A model generated the notes under the pieces. The model did not search any database. It worked only from the letters and a program-made list of their open reading frames with translations, and was not told where the DNA came from. A DNA stretch of 64,000 bases. Origin: Gemmiger sp. An87. Its GTDB lineage: Bacteria; Bacillota; Clostridia; Oscillospirales; Ruminococcaceae. A program made the translations under genes and the position numbers. Positions 1 through 6,950 of this stretch are shown one piece after another. The stretch spans positions 1 to 64,000 of the forward strand of contig NZ_NFHD01000008.1 in assembly GCF_002159185.1 (NCBI RefSeq), given 5' to 3'. The first letter of the stretch is position 1. Every line of letters begins with the position of its first letter.

Positions 1-85
1 AATCATAACCCCACGTTAAACGTGGGGTTTGCAGAACGGCCCTATAAGGGCCATTATTCTAGCAGCACCTAAAGGTGCGTAATGA

Positions 86-118
86 GCAACGCCAACCGCA
101 CTTGGCGTTGCTTTTTTT
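86..118 (+). terminator. Rho-independent terminator facing into the IS element
   Basis: A 10-bp perfect stem (gcaacgccaa / ttggcgttgc, 86-95 and 102-111) is followed by seven T on the plus strand. It would stop transcription entering the element antisense to tnpA, matching the protective terminator described in IS200 elements. Two smaller hairpins precede it, at 39-53 and 65-78. Confidence 0.65.
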
Positions 119-623
119 ACTTTTTCCTTCTGCTGTCGGTCGGGATTTCCGGTGAATCATCATCAAGGTCCGCTATATTTTTGAACGGGTCTTCGTATTC
201 TCTGAAACTCAGCTGATCGCTCATCTGATCTTGCATTTCCTGTTCTTGGATGTACTTGCGAATCTTTGCCTCATTTCCTCCAACCGTATTTACATAGTAC
301 CCTTTTGCCCAAAACACTCTCCTTCCATATTTGTACTTGAGATTCGCATGCCTCTCAAAAATCATCAGCGTACTCTTGCCCTTCAAGTACCCCATAAAAT
401 CTGCCACCGCCAATTTCGGCGGAATCGATACGAGCATATGAATGTGGTCTGGCATTGCATGTCCCTCAATGATTTCCACATGCTTGTAATCACAAAGCAT
501 CCTCAGGATTTTTCCAATATCTTTTCTTAATTTCCCGTAAATCACCTTTCTGCGATACTTTGGCACCAGCACAATGTGATATTTGCAATTCCAACTCGTA
601 TGTGATAAACTTTTTTCGTCCAT
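117..623 (-). CDS. tnpA: IS200/IS605 family transposase TnpA
   Basis: This 168-residue Y1 HUH single-strand transposase would cut and rejoin the folded ends of the element. The HUH metal-binding motif is H60-I61-H62 (in MPDHIHML), and the likely catalytic tyrosine is Y124 in KYIQEQE, preceded by the family-typical FWAKGYYVNTVGG stretch. The length is slightly above the usual ~150 because of a charged C-terminal tail. The ATG at 623 has a strong AAAGGAGG site upstream. That site lies in one arm of a perfect inverted repeat (see 631-690), so translation is probably limited. The protein looks intact. Confidence 0.9.
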   Translation of the reverse strand: MDEKSLSHTSWNCKYHIVLVPKYRRKVIYGKLRKDIGKILRMLCDYKHVEIIEGHAMPDHIHMLVSIPPKLAVADFMGYLKGKSTLMIFERHANLKYKYGRRVFWAKGYYVNTVGGNEAKIRKYIQEQEMQDQMSDQLSFREYEDPFKNIADLDDDSPEIPTDSRRKK

Positions 624-630
624 ATGGATG

Positions 631-690
631 AACCTCCTTTTGCTTTTGTGCGGTTGGCGTTACCCGCTTCTATTGTAGCAAAAGGAGGTT
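631..690 (-). promoter_or_regulatory. tnpA leader hairpin sequestering the ribosome-binding site
   Basis: Positions 631-643 and 678-690 are perfect 13-base inverted repeats (aacctccttttgc / gcaaaaggaggtt). Read on the minus strand, the second arm contains the AAAGGAGG Shine-Dalgarno of tnpA, so the folded mRNA would hide it. Known IS200 elements use the same trick to keep transposase expression very low. Confidence 0.7.
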
Positions 691-759
691 CTTTTTTACC
701 GTTTCAACGCTCGTGCTCTTCTCGTCCACAAGCATAGCTTGTGGTTTTCTAGTTAAAAG

Positions 760-793
760 AACCGCCGGACCTCCTTTCAGAGGTCCGGCGGTT
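760..793 (-). terminator. Terminator of the alcohol dehydrogenase gene
   Basis: A perfect stem of about 13 bp (aaccgccggacct at 760-772 with aggtccggcggtt at 781-793) is followed on the minus strand by TCTTTTAAC. It lies 27 bases past the dehydrogenase stop codon. Confidence 0.8.
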
Positions 794-819
794 TGCAGTC
801 CGGGAAAAAAGCGGTGCAA

Positions 820-1968
820 TCAACCGATCTTCTTGAACAGCTCCACCAGCTTTTCCTTGTCGAAGAACACGGGGTTGGCGCCGGCGCAGGCGTCCTTCAT
901 GGCGTTCTCGGCCAGGGTATCGTAGTCGGGATCGTTCACGCCCACGTCCTTCAGGCTCTTGGGAATGCCCACTTCCTCAGACAGTGCCTTGATGCGGCCG
1001 ATCACATGATCCACACACTCGGCGTCGGTCTTGCCCTCGCAGTCGTAGCCAATGGTGGCAGCGATGGCACGGAACTTGGCCGGGGCGTGCCTGGCGTTTT
1101 CTTCCTCCACCACGGGCAGCAGCATGGCGTTGCATACACCGTGAGGCAGGTCATACAGGCCGCCCAGCTGATGCGCCATGGCGTGTACATTGCCCAGACC
1201 GGCGTTGCTGAAGGCGATGCCGTTCAGGTAGCAGGCATAGCACATCTGCTCGCGGGCTTCCAGATCCTGGCCGTTCTTCACGGCGCGGGGCAAGAACTCG
1301 AAGATCTGCTTGATGGCGTACAGAGCGGTGGCGTCGGTCACATCGTTGGCGCCCTTGGCCACAACGGCCTCCACCGCATGGGTCAGTGCGTCCATACCGG
1401 TGGCAGCGGTCAGGGAGGCGGGCATGCTCACCATCAGCTCGGGGTCGTTCACGGTCACGGCAGCCAGGGTGTTGTTGTCCACCATGATCATCTTCACGTG
1501 GCGCTCCTCGTCGGTGATCACGTAGTTGATGGTCACCTCGGCAGAGGTACCGGCGGTGGTGGTGATGGCCACGATGGGCAGAGACTTCCTGGAGCTCTTG
1601 TTCACGCCCTCGTAATCCTTGATGCTGCCGCCGTTGGTGGCCAGCACGGCGATGGCCTTACCGCAGTCCTGAGGGGAACCGCCGCCCACGCTCACAACGA
1701 AATCGCAGCCGTTTTCCTGCAGGACCTTCAGGCCGTCCTCCACGTTCTTCACGGTGGGGTTGGGCTTGGCTTCGTTGTACACCACATATTCCACGCCCAC
1801 GCTCTCCAGCATCTTGGCCACCTTGTCCACGGTGCCGTTGCCGGTCAGGAACTTATCGGTGGAGATCAGGGCCTTTTTGCAGCCCATGGCCTTGATGGGA
1901 GCGGCAGCATCCTGCAGGCAGCCCTTGCCCAGCAGGTTGATCGGGGGTACATAGTAAGTCATCGTCAT
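820..1968 (-). CDS. Iron-containing alcohol dehydrogenase
   Basis: This 382-residue group III (Fe-type) NAD(P)-dependent alcohol dehydrogenase is closely similar in pattern to Zymomonas AdhB and E. coli YiaY. It would interconvert an alcohol and aldehyde in the cytosol, probably during fermentation. The nucleotide-binding GGGSPQD is at 95-101. The four predicted metal ligands are all present: D193 and H197 (GMDALTHAVE), H262 (VHAMAHQLGG) and H276 (DLPHGVCNA). The ATG at 1968 follows AAGGAGGAAATGACG on the minus strand. It is monocistronic, with its own terminator at 760-793 and a dyad upstream at 2010-2037. The substrate (ethanol, lactaldehyde, propanediol or butanol) cannot be told from sequence. 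Confidence 0.93.
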   Translation of the reverse strand: MTMTYYVPPINLLGKGCLQDAAAPIKAMGCKKALISTDKFLTGNGTVDKVAKMLESVGVEYVVYNEAKPNPTVKNVEDGLKVLQENGCDFVVSVGGGSPQDCGKAIAVLATNGGSIKDYEGVNKSSRKSLPIVAITTTAGTSAEVTINYVITDEERHVKMIMVDNNTLAAVTVNDPELMVSMPASLTAATGMDALTHAVEAVVAKGANDVTDATALYAIKQIFEFLPRAVKNGQDLEAREQMCYACYLNGIAFSNAGLGNVHAMAHQLGGLYDLPHGVCNAMLLPVVEEENARHAPAKFRAIAATIGYDCEGKTDAECVDHVIGRIKALSEEVGIPKSLKDVGVNDPDYDTLAENAMKDACAGANPVFFDKEKLVELFKKIG

Positions 1969-2009
1969 TTCCTCCTTGTGTAATTTGCATCTTCTCGTTG
2001 TTCTTATTT

Positions 2010-2037
2010 ACGAATCATATACGTATATAAGAATCGT
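2010..2037. promoter_or_regulatory. Dyad upstream of the alcohol dehydrogenase
   Basis: ACGAaTC at 2010-2016 and GAaTCGT at 2031-2037 are inverted repeats with one internal mismatch. They flank a 10-bp palindrome TATACGTATA. The dyad lies about 45 bases upstream of the adh start, where a promoter and operator are expected. No adjacent regulator gene suggests the binding protein. Confidence 0.4.
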
Positions 2038-2128
2038 CTGTTTTTAAAGTATCACTTGGAGGCGGTGATTGTCAATTTGCGTTTTCACCCATTTTCTGAA
2101 CAAATTTTTGTCAACTATTTCTGCGGGC

Positions 2129-2159
2129 AAAAAAATACCGCCGGCAAAACCGGCGGTAT
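2129..2159 (-). terminator. Terminator of the pyrophosphatase gene
   Basis: A perfect 10-bp stem (ataccgccgg 2135-2144 with ccggcggtat 2150-2159) is followed by seven T on the minus strand, 32 bases past the pyrophosphatase stop. Confidence 0.85.
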
Positions 2160-2190
2160 CTGGGTTCTGTGGTTGGATTTGCAGCCCGGA

Positions 2191-3855
2191 TCACATCTGG
2201 GCCAGAGTGTCCAGCATGGCGGGGATCATCTGCTTTTTGCGGCTGACCACGCCGGGCAGAACCACGCTGCCGTCGGTGTCCCGCTCGCAGCGGAAGGCGG
2301 CGCCGATCAGCTGCTCGGCGCCCTCGCCGCAGAACAGCACCTTGCTGGACTGATCCTTCACGCTGGTGAGCATGAAGAAGATCATCTGCACGCCCTCGCG
2401 CTTGAGGGCCTCGGGCAGATAGGGGCGCAGCAGCTCGGCAGCACGCTGGCGGTTCTTCTCGCTCATGTAGCTGCCCTGGCCCACGCCGAAGCGGATGTCA
2501 CCATGGGTGAAGATCTTGAAGTCCTGGAAGAACACGTCCTCAGCGGCGCGGCCCTCCAGATTCTCACCGGCCTCGAAGATCTCGTTGGCCAGCTCCTCGG
2601 GCTCGACCCCGGCGATCTTGGCCAGCGCACGGGCGGCAGCCTCGTCCACGGGGGTGCAGGTGGGAGAACGGAAGCACAGCGTGTCGGACAGGATGGCGCT
2701 GAGCATCAGGCCCGCGATGTGGGGCTCGATCTCCACGCCCTGCTCCTGGTACATCTGGTACACGATGGTGCAGGTGCAGCCCACCGGCTGGTTGCGGAAG
2801 AACACGGGCTGGCTGGTCTCCAGGCTGCCCAGACGGTGATGGTCCACCACCTCCAGGATGTCGGCCTCTTCCCAGCCGTCCACGCACTGGGTCTTCTCGT
2901 TGTGGTCCACCAGGATCAGCTGCTTGCGCTGCAGATTCAGCAGGTTACGGCGGCTGATCAGGCCCAGGTACTTGCCGGAGTTGGTGTGCACGGGGAAGTA
3001 GTTGTCACGCACCTTACTCATGACCTTCTTCACCTCGTCCACGGGGGTGCTGGGCAGGAAGGTGCGCAGCTTCTCGCGGGGGGTCATGTGGGTGCTTACG
3101 GGCACGCTCTGCTTGATCAGGCAGGAAACGGCGTAGGTGTCGTAGGGGCTGCTGATGAGCAGGCAGCCGCGCTCGTTGGCCAGCTTGACGATGGTCTTGG
3201 CCACGGTGGACTCCATGCACACCACCACGCAGGCGGCGCCCATCTCGATGGCGCACAGCTGGGTCTCGTAGCGGTTGGCCACCAGCACGATGTCACCGGC
3301 CTCCATGGTGTTCTCCAGCACGTCGGGGCTGGAGGCGCCGATCACGATCTTGCCGCTCTCGAAGTAGCCGGAATCGTCACCAGCCAGCACGGTGCCGCCC
3401 AGAACCTCCACCACGTTCTTGATGGGAGTGCGGGCGTTGCTCAGGGCATGGGTGTCCAGGCTGTCCATGTTGGCCACGGCCAGGTCGCCCAGGGTGATCA
3501 GGCCCTGCAGCATGCCCTTCTCGTCCACGATGGGCTGGCTGTTGGCCTGGGTGTCGCGCATGGTTTCCCAGGCGCGGCGCATGGTGGTGTTGCCCAGAAT
3601 GCCGGGCACGGGGCGGATATCAATGTCCTGCACCTGAGCGCTCACGTTCAGGCAGCGGCGGGGGGTCTTGGCGCCGAAGCGCTTGAGCACGAAGGCGGTC
3701 TCCTGGTTGATCTCGCCCGCGCGGCAGGCTTCATGCCAGGGGCCCACGGTCTTGTTCTTCAGATTGGAATAGGCAATGGCCGAGCAGATGGAGTCCGTAT
3801 CCGGGTTGCGGTGGCCGATCACCATGATCTTACGCTTGGTGTTGGTCTGATCCAT
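2191..3855 (-). CDS. ppaC: Manganese-dependent inorganic pyrophosphatase with CBS/DRTGG insert
   Basis: This 554-residue DHH-superfamily (family II) enzyme hydrolyses pyrophosphate in the cytosol, pulling biosynthetic reactions forward. Catalytic motifs are GHRNPDTDS near residue 14, DHN near 317 and DHH near 338. Between them are a CBS domain (about 70-140), a DRTGG domain (about 150-245) and a second CBS domain (about 247-307). This arrangement is known in adenine-nucleotide-regulated pyrophosphatases, making it far longer than the ~310-residue simple form. I chose the ATG at 3855 because GAGAGG lies 10 bases upstream. A farther ATG at 3900 would add 15 residues without a ribosome site. The gene is monocistronic. 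Confidence 0.93.
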   Translation of the reverse strand: MDQTNTKRKIMVIGHRNPDTDSICSAIAYSNLKNKTVGPWHEACRAGEINQETAFVLKRFGAKTPRRCLNVSAQVQDIDIRPVPGILGNTTMRRAWETMRDTQANSQPIVDEKGMLQGLITLGDLAVANMDSLDTHALSNARTPIKNVVEVLGGTVLAGDDSGYFESGKIVIGASSPDVLENTMEAGDIVLVANRYETQLCAIEMGAACVVVCMESTVAKTIVKLANERGCLLISSPYDTYAVSCLIKQSVPVSTHMTPREKLRTFLPSTPVDEVKKVMSKVRDNYFPVHTNSGKYLGLISRRNLLNLQRKQLILVDHNEKTQCVDGWEEADILEVVDHHRLGSLETSQPVFFRNQPVGCTCTIVYQMYQEQGVEIEPHIAGLMLSAILSDTLCFRSPTCTPVDEAAARALAKIAGVEPEELANEIFEAGENLEGRAAEDVFFQDFKIFTHGDIRFGVGQGSYMSEKNRQRAAELLRPYLPEALKREGVQMIFFMLTSVKDQSSKVLFCGEGAEQLIGAAFRCERDTDGSVVLPGVVSRKKQMIPAMLDTLAQM

Positions 3856-3959
3856 GTAAACTATACCTCTCGCTTTCCCCTGCAGGGCGCCTTTGCCCAC
3901 AAAAACAGCCGCACCGGCATCCGGCCCCCTGCAATTTTTTATAATCTATAATAAGGTTG

Positions 3960-4400
3960 AAAGAATCCTGCAGTACATTATACACTACTCTTTGCAGTAA
4001 AGTACATCAAATTGCGCAAAATGGCTTCATTTTTCACGAACTGCTGCTATTTTGGCACAAAAGGCGCAAATCTACTGGTGATTTTGCAGGCGATTCGGCC
4101 TTTTTTGCGGCATCGCATACCCGCCCACAGGCAAAAGGTCCGGTTTTCGGGGCAGATTCCACCCTTTGCAGGCAGCAGATTTTCCACCAAAAAGCGGCTG
4201 ATGTGTGGAAAATCCGGGCGAGGCGGACGGCCCCGGCTGCAGTCTAATGTTCCCCGGTCAAGCCTGCCCCGGCGGACTGCCTGAAAATCCGTGCCGCTTT
4301 TGCGGCACACCTTACCTATTCACTCTTCACTTTTCACTATTCACTTTCATCCCCCTCTGTAGCGGGCACTTTCAGTGAAGAGTGAAGAGTGAAAAGTGAA
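3960..4400. other. Intergenic region without a convincing gene; small repeats
   Basis: No open frame here has a ribosome site or recognisable protein. A 10-bp inverted repeat (gattttccac 4178-4187 / gtggaaaatc 4205-4214) lies in the middle. At 4320-4347 and 4370-4400, short tandem variants of cactcttcac / gtgaaaagtg run in opposite orientations and could pair, resembling the TTCACTATTCAC-type repeats scattered through Clostridia. A TATAAT-like -10 for the pyrophosphatase is near 3978-3983 on the minus strand. Function unknown. Confidence 0.5.
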
Positions 4401-4433
4401 AAAAGAAAACCCCGAACGCAAACGCGTTCGGGG
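4401..4433 (-). terminator. Terminator of the tRNA-Ser transcript
   Basis: Perfect 10-bp stem ccccgaacgc (4410-4419) / gcgttcgggg (4424-4433), followed on the minus strand by TTTTCTTTT. It lies directly after the CCA end of the first tRNA gene. Confidence 0.85.
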
Positions 4434-4437
4434 TTTT

Positions 4438-4528
4438 TGGCGGAGAAGGAGGGATTTGAACCCTCGCGCCGGTTTCCCGACCTACGCCCTTAGCAGGGGC
4501 GCCTCTTCGACCTCTTGAGTACTTCTCC
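4438..4528 (-). tRNA. tRNA-Ser(GCT)
   Basis: The minus strand folds into a class II tRNA with a long variable arm. The acceptor is GGAGAAG pairing with CTTCTCC, followed by G and an encoded CCA. The anticodon loop CTGCTAA has anticodon GCT. It reads AGC/AGU serine codons. It is probably cotranscribed with the tRNA-Ser(TGA) gene 36 bases upstream. Confidence 0.95.
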
Positions 4529-4564
4529 AGAGCAAAGTCCATATCAAAATATGAAATTAAAAAA

Positions 4565-4651
4565 TGGCGGAGAGGGTGGGATTCGAACCCACGGCCCTTG
4601 CGGGTCACCGGTTTTCAAGACCGGCTCCTTAAACCACTCGGACACCTCTCC
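4565..4651 (-). tRNA. tRNA-Ser(TGA)
   Basis: Class II tRNA on the minus strand with acceptor GGAGAGG/CCTCTCC, an encoded CCA, a long variable arm and anticodon loop CTTGAAA (anticodon TGA). It reads UCN serine codons and is first in a two-tRNA transcript. Confidence 0.95.
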
Positions 4652-4691
4652 AAGAGTGGCTGTCACACACGCCATCGCTAGTGCGTTATCT

Positions 4692-4720
4692 ATGTTATCA
4701 CAGGGTCACGGGTTTGTCAA
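4692..4720 (-). promoter_or_regulatory. Sigma-70 promoter of the tRNA-Ser pair
   Basis: On the minus strand, TTGACA (4715-4720) is followed by a 17-base spacer and TAACAT (4692-4697). This ends about 40 bases before the first tRNA and is near consensus, as expected for stable RNA genes. Confidence 0.8.
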
Positions 4721-4752
4721 CCATCTTTTTTAAAAAAATCGAACGTTTTTTA

Positions 4753-4799
4753 AAAAAACTCCCGGCATGCACCGCAAGGGGGGCGCGGAGCATACCGGG
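4753..4799 (-). terminator. Terminator of the small membrane protein gene
   Basis: On the minus strand, an imperfect cccgg(t)atgc / gcatgccggg stem (4761-4799) is followed by seven T (4753-4759). It lies 10 bases past the stop of the gene at 4809-5060. Confidence 0.7.
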
Positions 4800-4808
4800 C
4801 GCTTTTTC

Positions 4809-5060
4809 TCAGGCCGCCCGCAGTGCCTCAGCCTTCCGGGGCCGGGGAGCGGGGCGGCGGTAACGGCCCCGCCCGCGGCGCACCCGGCAGACGGCCCGGG
4901 GCTGCTCCAGCCGGGCGATGCCGCGCATTCCTCCGGCCAACAGGGCCATCAGGCCCAGCGCGGCCGCCAGGGGCATAGTGCCCTCCACCGCCGCGCCTGC
5001 CACCACAACGAAGGCCAGAGCGCCCAGCACCAGCATGGAATCACAAATCATTCGTTTCAT
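4809..5060 (-). CDS. Small membrane protein with Arg-rich tail, divergent from the S24 repressor
   Basis: This 83-residue protein belongs to no family I can name. Residues ~7-26 and ~29-45 are hydrophobic enough for two membrane helices. The C-terminal ~35 residues are highly basic (many RR, RGR and RPRK runs) and would stay cytoplasmic. The start is supported by AAGGAGCGG eight bases before the ATG, by a near-consensus promoter (5124-5152) and by a terminator immediately downstream. Its promoter spacer is filled by a perfect palindrome matching one in the promoter of the neighbouring repressor, so it is probably repressed by that protein. By analogy with small SOS-controlled membrane proteins it could act in stress-induced growth or division arrest, but that is speculation. 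Confidence 0.7.
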   Translation of the reverse strand: MKRMICDSMLVLGALAFVVVAGAAVEGTMPLAAALGLMALLAGGMRGIARLEQPRAVCRVRRGRGRYRRPAPRPRKAEALRAA

Positions 5061-5123
5061 CTCAAACCGCTCCTTTGCACTGCCTGCCCACGTTTTCGTG
5101 GCCTGCCTGTTTGTTGTGCCTTC

Positions 5124-5152
5124 ATTCTACAACAACCGTCAGTTGTTGTCAA
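5124..5152 (-). promoter_or_regulatory. Promoter and operator of the small membrane protein gene
   Basis: On the minus strand, TTGACA (5147-5152), a 17-base spacer and TAGAAT (5124-5129) form a near-consensus sigma-70 promoter. The palindrome ACAACAAC-N5-GTTGTTGT at 5129-5149 fills the spacer and touches both hexamers, an ideal position for repression. The same inner motif recurs at 5193-5207 in the S24 repressor promoter. Confidence 0.8.
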
Positions 5153-5183
5153 TGGTATTTTAACAACTTTTTCGCGTATTTTA

Positions 5184-5212
5184 TTTACAAGAACAATTTT
5201 TAGTTGTATAAT
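5184..5212 (+). promoter_or_regulatory. Promoter and operator of the S24 repressor gene
   Basis: TTTACA (5184-5189), a 17-base spacer and TATAAT (5207-5212) precede the repressor gene. ACAAT-N5-GTTGT at 5193-5207 lies in the spacer and matches the inner part of the 5129-5149 operator (ACAAC-N5-GTTGT), implying autoregulation. Confidence 0.75.
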
Positions 5213-5240
5213 GAAGCCAGCAAGAAAGGAGTGTTCACAC

Positions 5241-5855
5241 ATGTTCCCACAACGCTTGAAGCAGCTGCGCAAGGAGATGGGCCTGAGCCAGAAAAGTCTT
5301 TCCGAACATCTGGGCGTGACCCAGCAGGCGGTGGGCAAATGGGAGACCGGCCGCTCCTCGCCGGACCCCGCCACCCTGGCCCGGCTGGCCGAGCTGCTGG
5401 AAACCTCGGCGGATTACCTGCTGGGCATCAGCGAGCAGCCTGCAGAGCCCGCTGCCCCTTCCCTGCCCTATGCGGAAAGCCCCATCCCGGTGATCGGCAC
5501 CGTGCGCGCGGGCTACGGCTCGCTGGCCTTTGAAGAAGATTACGGGGTGGAATACGCCTGCGTGAAGGACCCCGCCAACTATTTTTATCTGGTGGTCAAG
5601 GGAGACAGCATGGAGCCCCGCATCCAGGACGGTGACCTGGCTCTGGTGCACCGCCAGCCCACCCTGGAAAACGGAGACCTGGGCGTGATGGTCTTCGGCG
5701 AGGGCGAAGGCACCCTGAAAAAGTACATTCAGCGGGGCAACGCGGTGATTCTGCAGCCCTTCAACCCGGCCTATGAGGAAAAGGTGATCCGCGGCGAGGA
5801 GCTGAACCAGCTGTTCATCGCGGGCAAGGTGGTGGAGACGAGGGCCAAGTGGTAA
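5241..5855 (+). CDS. XRE-family repressor with LexA-like S24 peptidase domain
   Basis: This 204-residue protein has an N-terminal helix-turn-helix of the Cro/CI type (residues 4-60, QKSLSEHLGVTQQAVGKWE) and a C-terminal S24 self-cleaving domain. The predicted cleavage bond is A90-G91 in VRAGYG, with serine S123 (GDSMEPR) and lysine K160 (TLKKY). It is therefore a CI/HdiR-type repressor inactivated by RecA-stimulated autocleavage, not a canonical LexA, whose DNA-binding domain is a winged helix. AAGAAAGGAG lies 9 bases before the ATG. Operators in its own and the divergent promoter suggest it controls both. Confidence 0.9.
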   Translation: MFPQRLKQLRKEMGLSQKSLSEHLGVTQQAVGKWETGRSSPDPATLARLAELLETSADYLLGISEQPAEPAAPSLPYAESPIPVIGTVRAGYGSLAFEEDYGVEYACVKDPANYFYLVVKGDSMEPRIQDGDLALVHRQPTLENGDLGVMVFGEGEGTLKKYIQRGNAVILQPFNPAYEEKVIRGEELNQLFIAGKVVETRAKW

Positions 5856-5921
5856 TTTTGCCCTTTTCTCCCCCGGTTTCCCCGCCGCCCTTATACTATA
5901 TAGAAGGAAGTGGAAATTCCC

Positions 5922-6545
5922 ATGCAGCCTACCCGGCTTTATCTTGTACGCCACGGCCAGACCGACTGGAACCTGGCGGGCCGTCTGCAGGGCCAGACGG
6001 ACATCCCTCTGAACGACACCGGCCGCAGCCAGGCCGAGGAAGCCCGGCAGCGGCTTTCCGGTGTGCAGTTTGACGCGGTGTACTCCAGCCCCTTAAGCCG
6101 CGCGGTGGAAACCGCCGTGCTGGTGAGCGGCTGGCCCGCCGACAAGGTGCGCACCGACGAGCGCATCAAGGAAATCGCCTTCGGCGACTGGGAGGGCAAG
6201 GCCCCCCGCACCCTGGGCGAGGACTTCGCCCCCTTCTTCGCGGACCCGGCCCACTTTGTGCCCGCCTCGGGCGGCGAGAGCCTGCCCGCTCTGATGGCAC
6301 GGGTGAGCGATTTTGTGGCCTATGTAAAGCAGGCCCACCGGGGCCAGACCGTGCTGGCGGTCAGCCACGGCGCGGCGCTGCACGCCCTGCTCACCGCCGA
6401 GCTGGGCCTTGCCATGAAGGACTACTGGAGCGTGGGTCTGGGCAACTGCGCCGCCGCCGAGCTGGAGCTGGAGGGCGAGCGCTTTGTGCTGAAAAGCACC
6501 AGCGGCCCCACCAGCGCGAACTATCTGGAAAAATACTTAAAGTGA
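5922..6545 (+). CDS. Histidine phosphatase family protein (phosphoglycerate mutase-like)
   Basis: A 207-residue cytosolic phosphatase of the branch-1 histidine phosphatase family. The phosphorylated histidine is in LVRHGQTDWN (residue 11) and the second catalytic histidine is in AVSHGAALH near residue 150. Possible substrates in this family include phosphoglycerate, alpha-ribazole phosphate and other phosphoesters, and nothing in the context decides. ATG 5922 is preferred because AAGGAAG ends 11 bases upstream. The in-frame GTG at 5910 overlaps that site. The gene lies 66 bases after the repressor and may be cotranscribed with it and with the small membrane protein that follows. Confidence 0.88.
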   Translation: MQPTRLYLVRHGQTDWNLAGRLQGQTDIPLNDTGRSQAEEARQRLSGVQFDAVYSSPLSRAVETAVLVSGWPADKVRTDERIKEIAFGDWEGKAPRTLGEDFAPFFADPAHFVPASGGESLPALMARVSDFVAYVKQAHRGQTVLAVSHGAALHALLTAELGLAMKDYWSVGLGNCAAAELELEGERFVLKSTSGPTSANYLEKYLK

Positions 6546-6575
6546 TTGCCGGGCTGCACAAGGAGGAACCTCGCC

Positions 6576-6767
6576 ATGAAGCTGCTGTTTCCCATCCTGG
6601 CCGGTCTGGGCGTTGTTTTGCTGTATCTGGTCTGGGCGGCCCTGTTCCACGACCTTTTGAACGGGCTCTCCCCGGAAGGGGCGCTCACCGTGGCCACCGG
6701 TTCCTTTCTGGCCTTTGAGCTGGTGATCCTGGCGGCCTGGATTCGCTCCAAAGCCGACCGAAAATAA
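6576..6767 (+). CDS. Small two-helix membrane protein
   Basis: A 63-residue protein with two hydrophobic segments (about 3-25 and 36-56) joined by a short loop, ending in a basic tail SKADRK. AAGGAGG lies nine bases before the ATG, which strongly supports expression. It sits 30 bases after the phosphatase gene and before a terminator. No family recognised. Confidence 0.7.
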   Translation: MKLLFPILAGLGVVLLYLVWAALFHDLLNGLSPEGALTVATGSFLAFELVILAAWIRSKADRK

Positions 6768-6786
6768 CTCCGTCTTTATTTTCCAA

Positions 6787-6838
6787 AAAGCCCCATCAAA
6801 CCATTGGTTTTGCCATGCGCCGCATGGGGCTTTCTTTT
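6787..6838 (+). terminator. Rho-independent terminator
   Basis: Stem aaagccccat (6787-6796) / atggggcttt (6824-6833) with a 27-base loop is followed by a T-rich run. It ends the repressor-phosphatase-small protein unit. Confidence 0.7.
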
Positions 6839-6950
6839 TTGCGCCTTTTTTGCGGTTTCACTCTCTTTTTTGCTTTGTTTTTGCTTCTTTCTTCGCTTTC
6901 GTGAACACTCCTATTATTTCAAATCCAACCAGAGAAAGGAGGGTCCGGGC

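Larger units (their letters stand above)
1..756 (-). mobile_element. IS200/IS605-family element (tnpA only)
   Basis: The single-gene transposase is bracketed by subterminal hairpins of the kind this family recognises as folded single-strand ends. One is at 9-27 (8-bp stem, loop taa), on the tnpA 3-prime side. The other is at 726-744 (8-bp stem ccacaagc/gcttgtgg, loop ata), on the tnpA 5-prime side. No tnpB is present. The exact cleavage points cannot be read without an empty site, so the outer limits are approximate and the left end may lie outside the window. The element sits just beyond the terminator of the alcohol dehydrogenase gene and interrupts nothing visible. Confidence 0.75.

Noticed and set aside
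793-3951. Long plus-strand open frames opposite the alcohol dehydrogenase and pyrophosphatase (793-1983, 2056-3951)
   Set aside because: They are His/Gly/Ala/Val-rich translations antisense to well-supported enzymes, lack ribosome sites and arise from GC-rich third positions.
3957-4310. Small open frames in the gap before the tRNA genes
   Set aside because: No ribosome sites, no recognisable protein, and both strands are open by chance.
4316-4400. Short TTCACT/GTGAA repeats as a CRISPR array
   Set aside because: Units are under 15 bases, irregular, without spacers of constant length and without cas genes.
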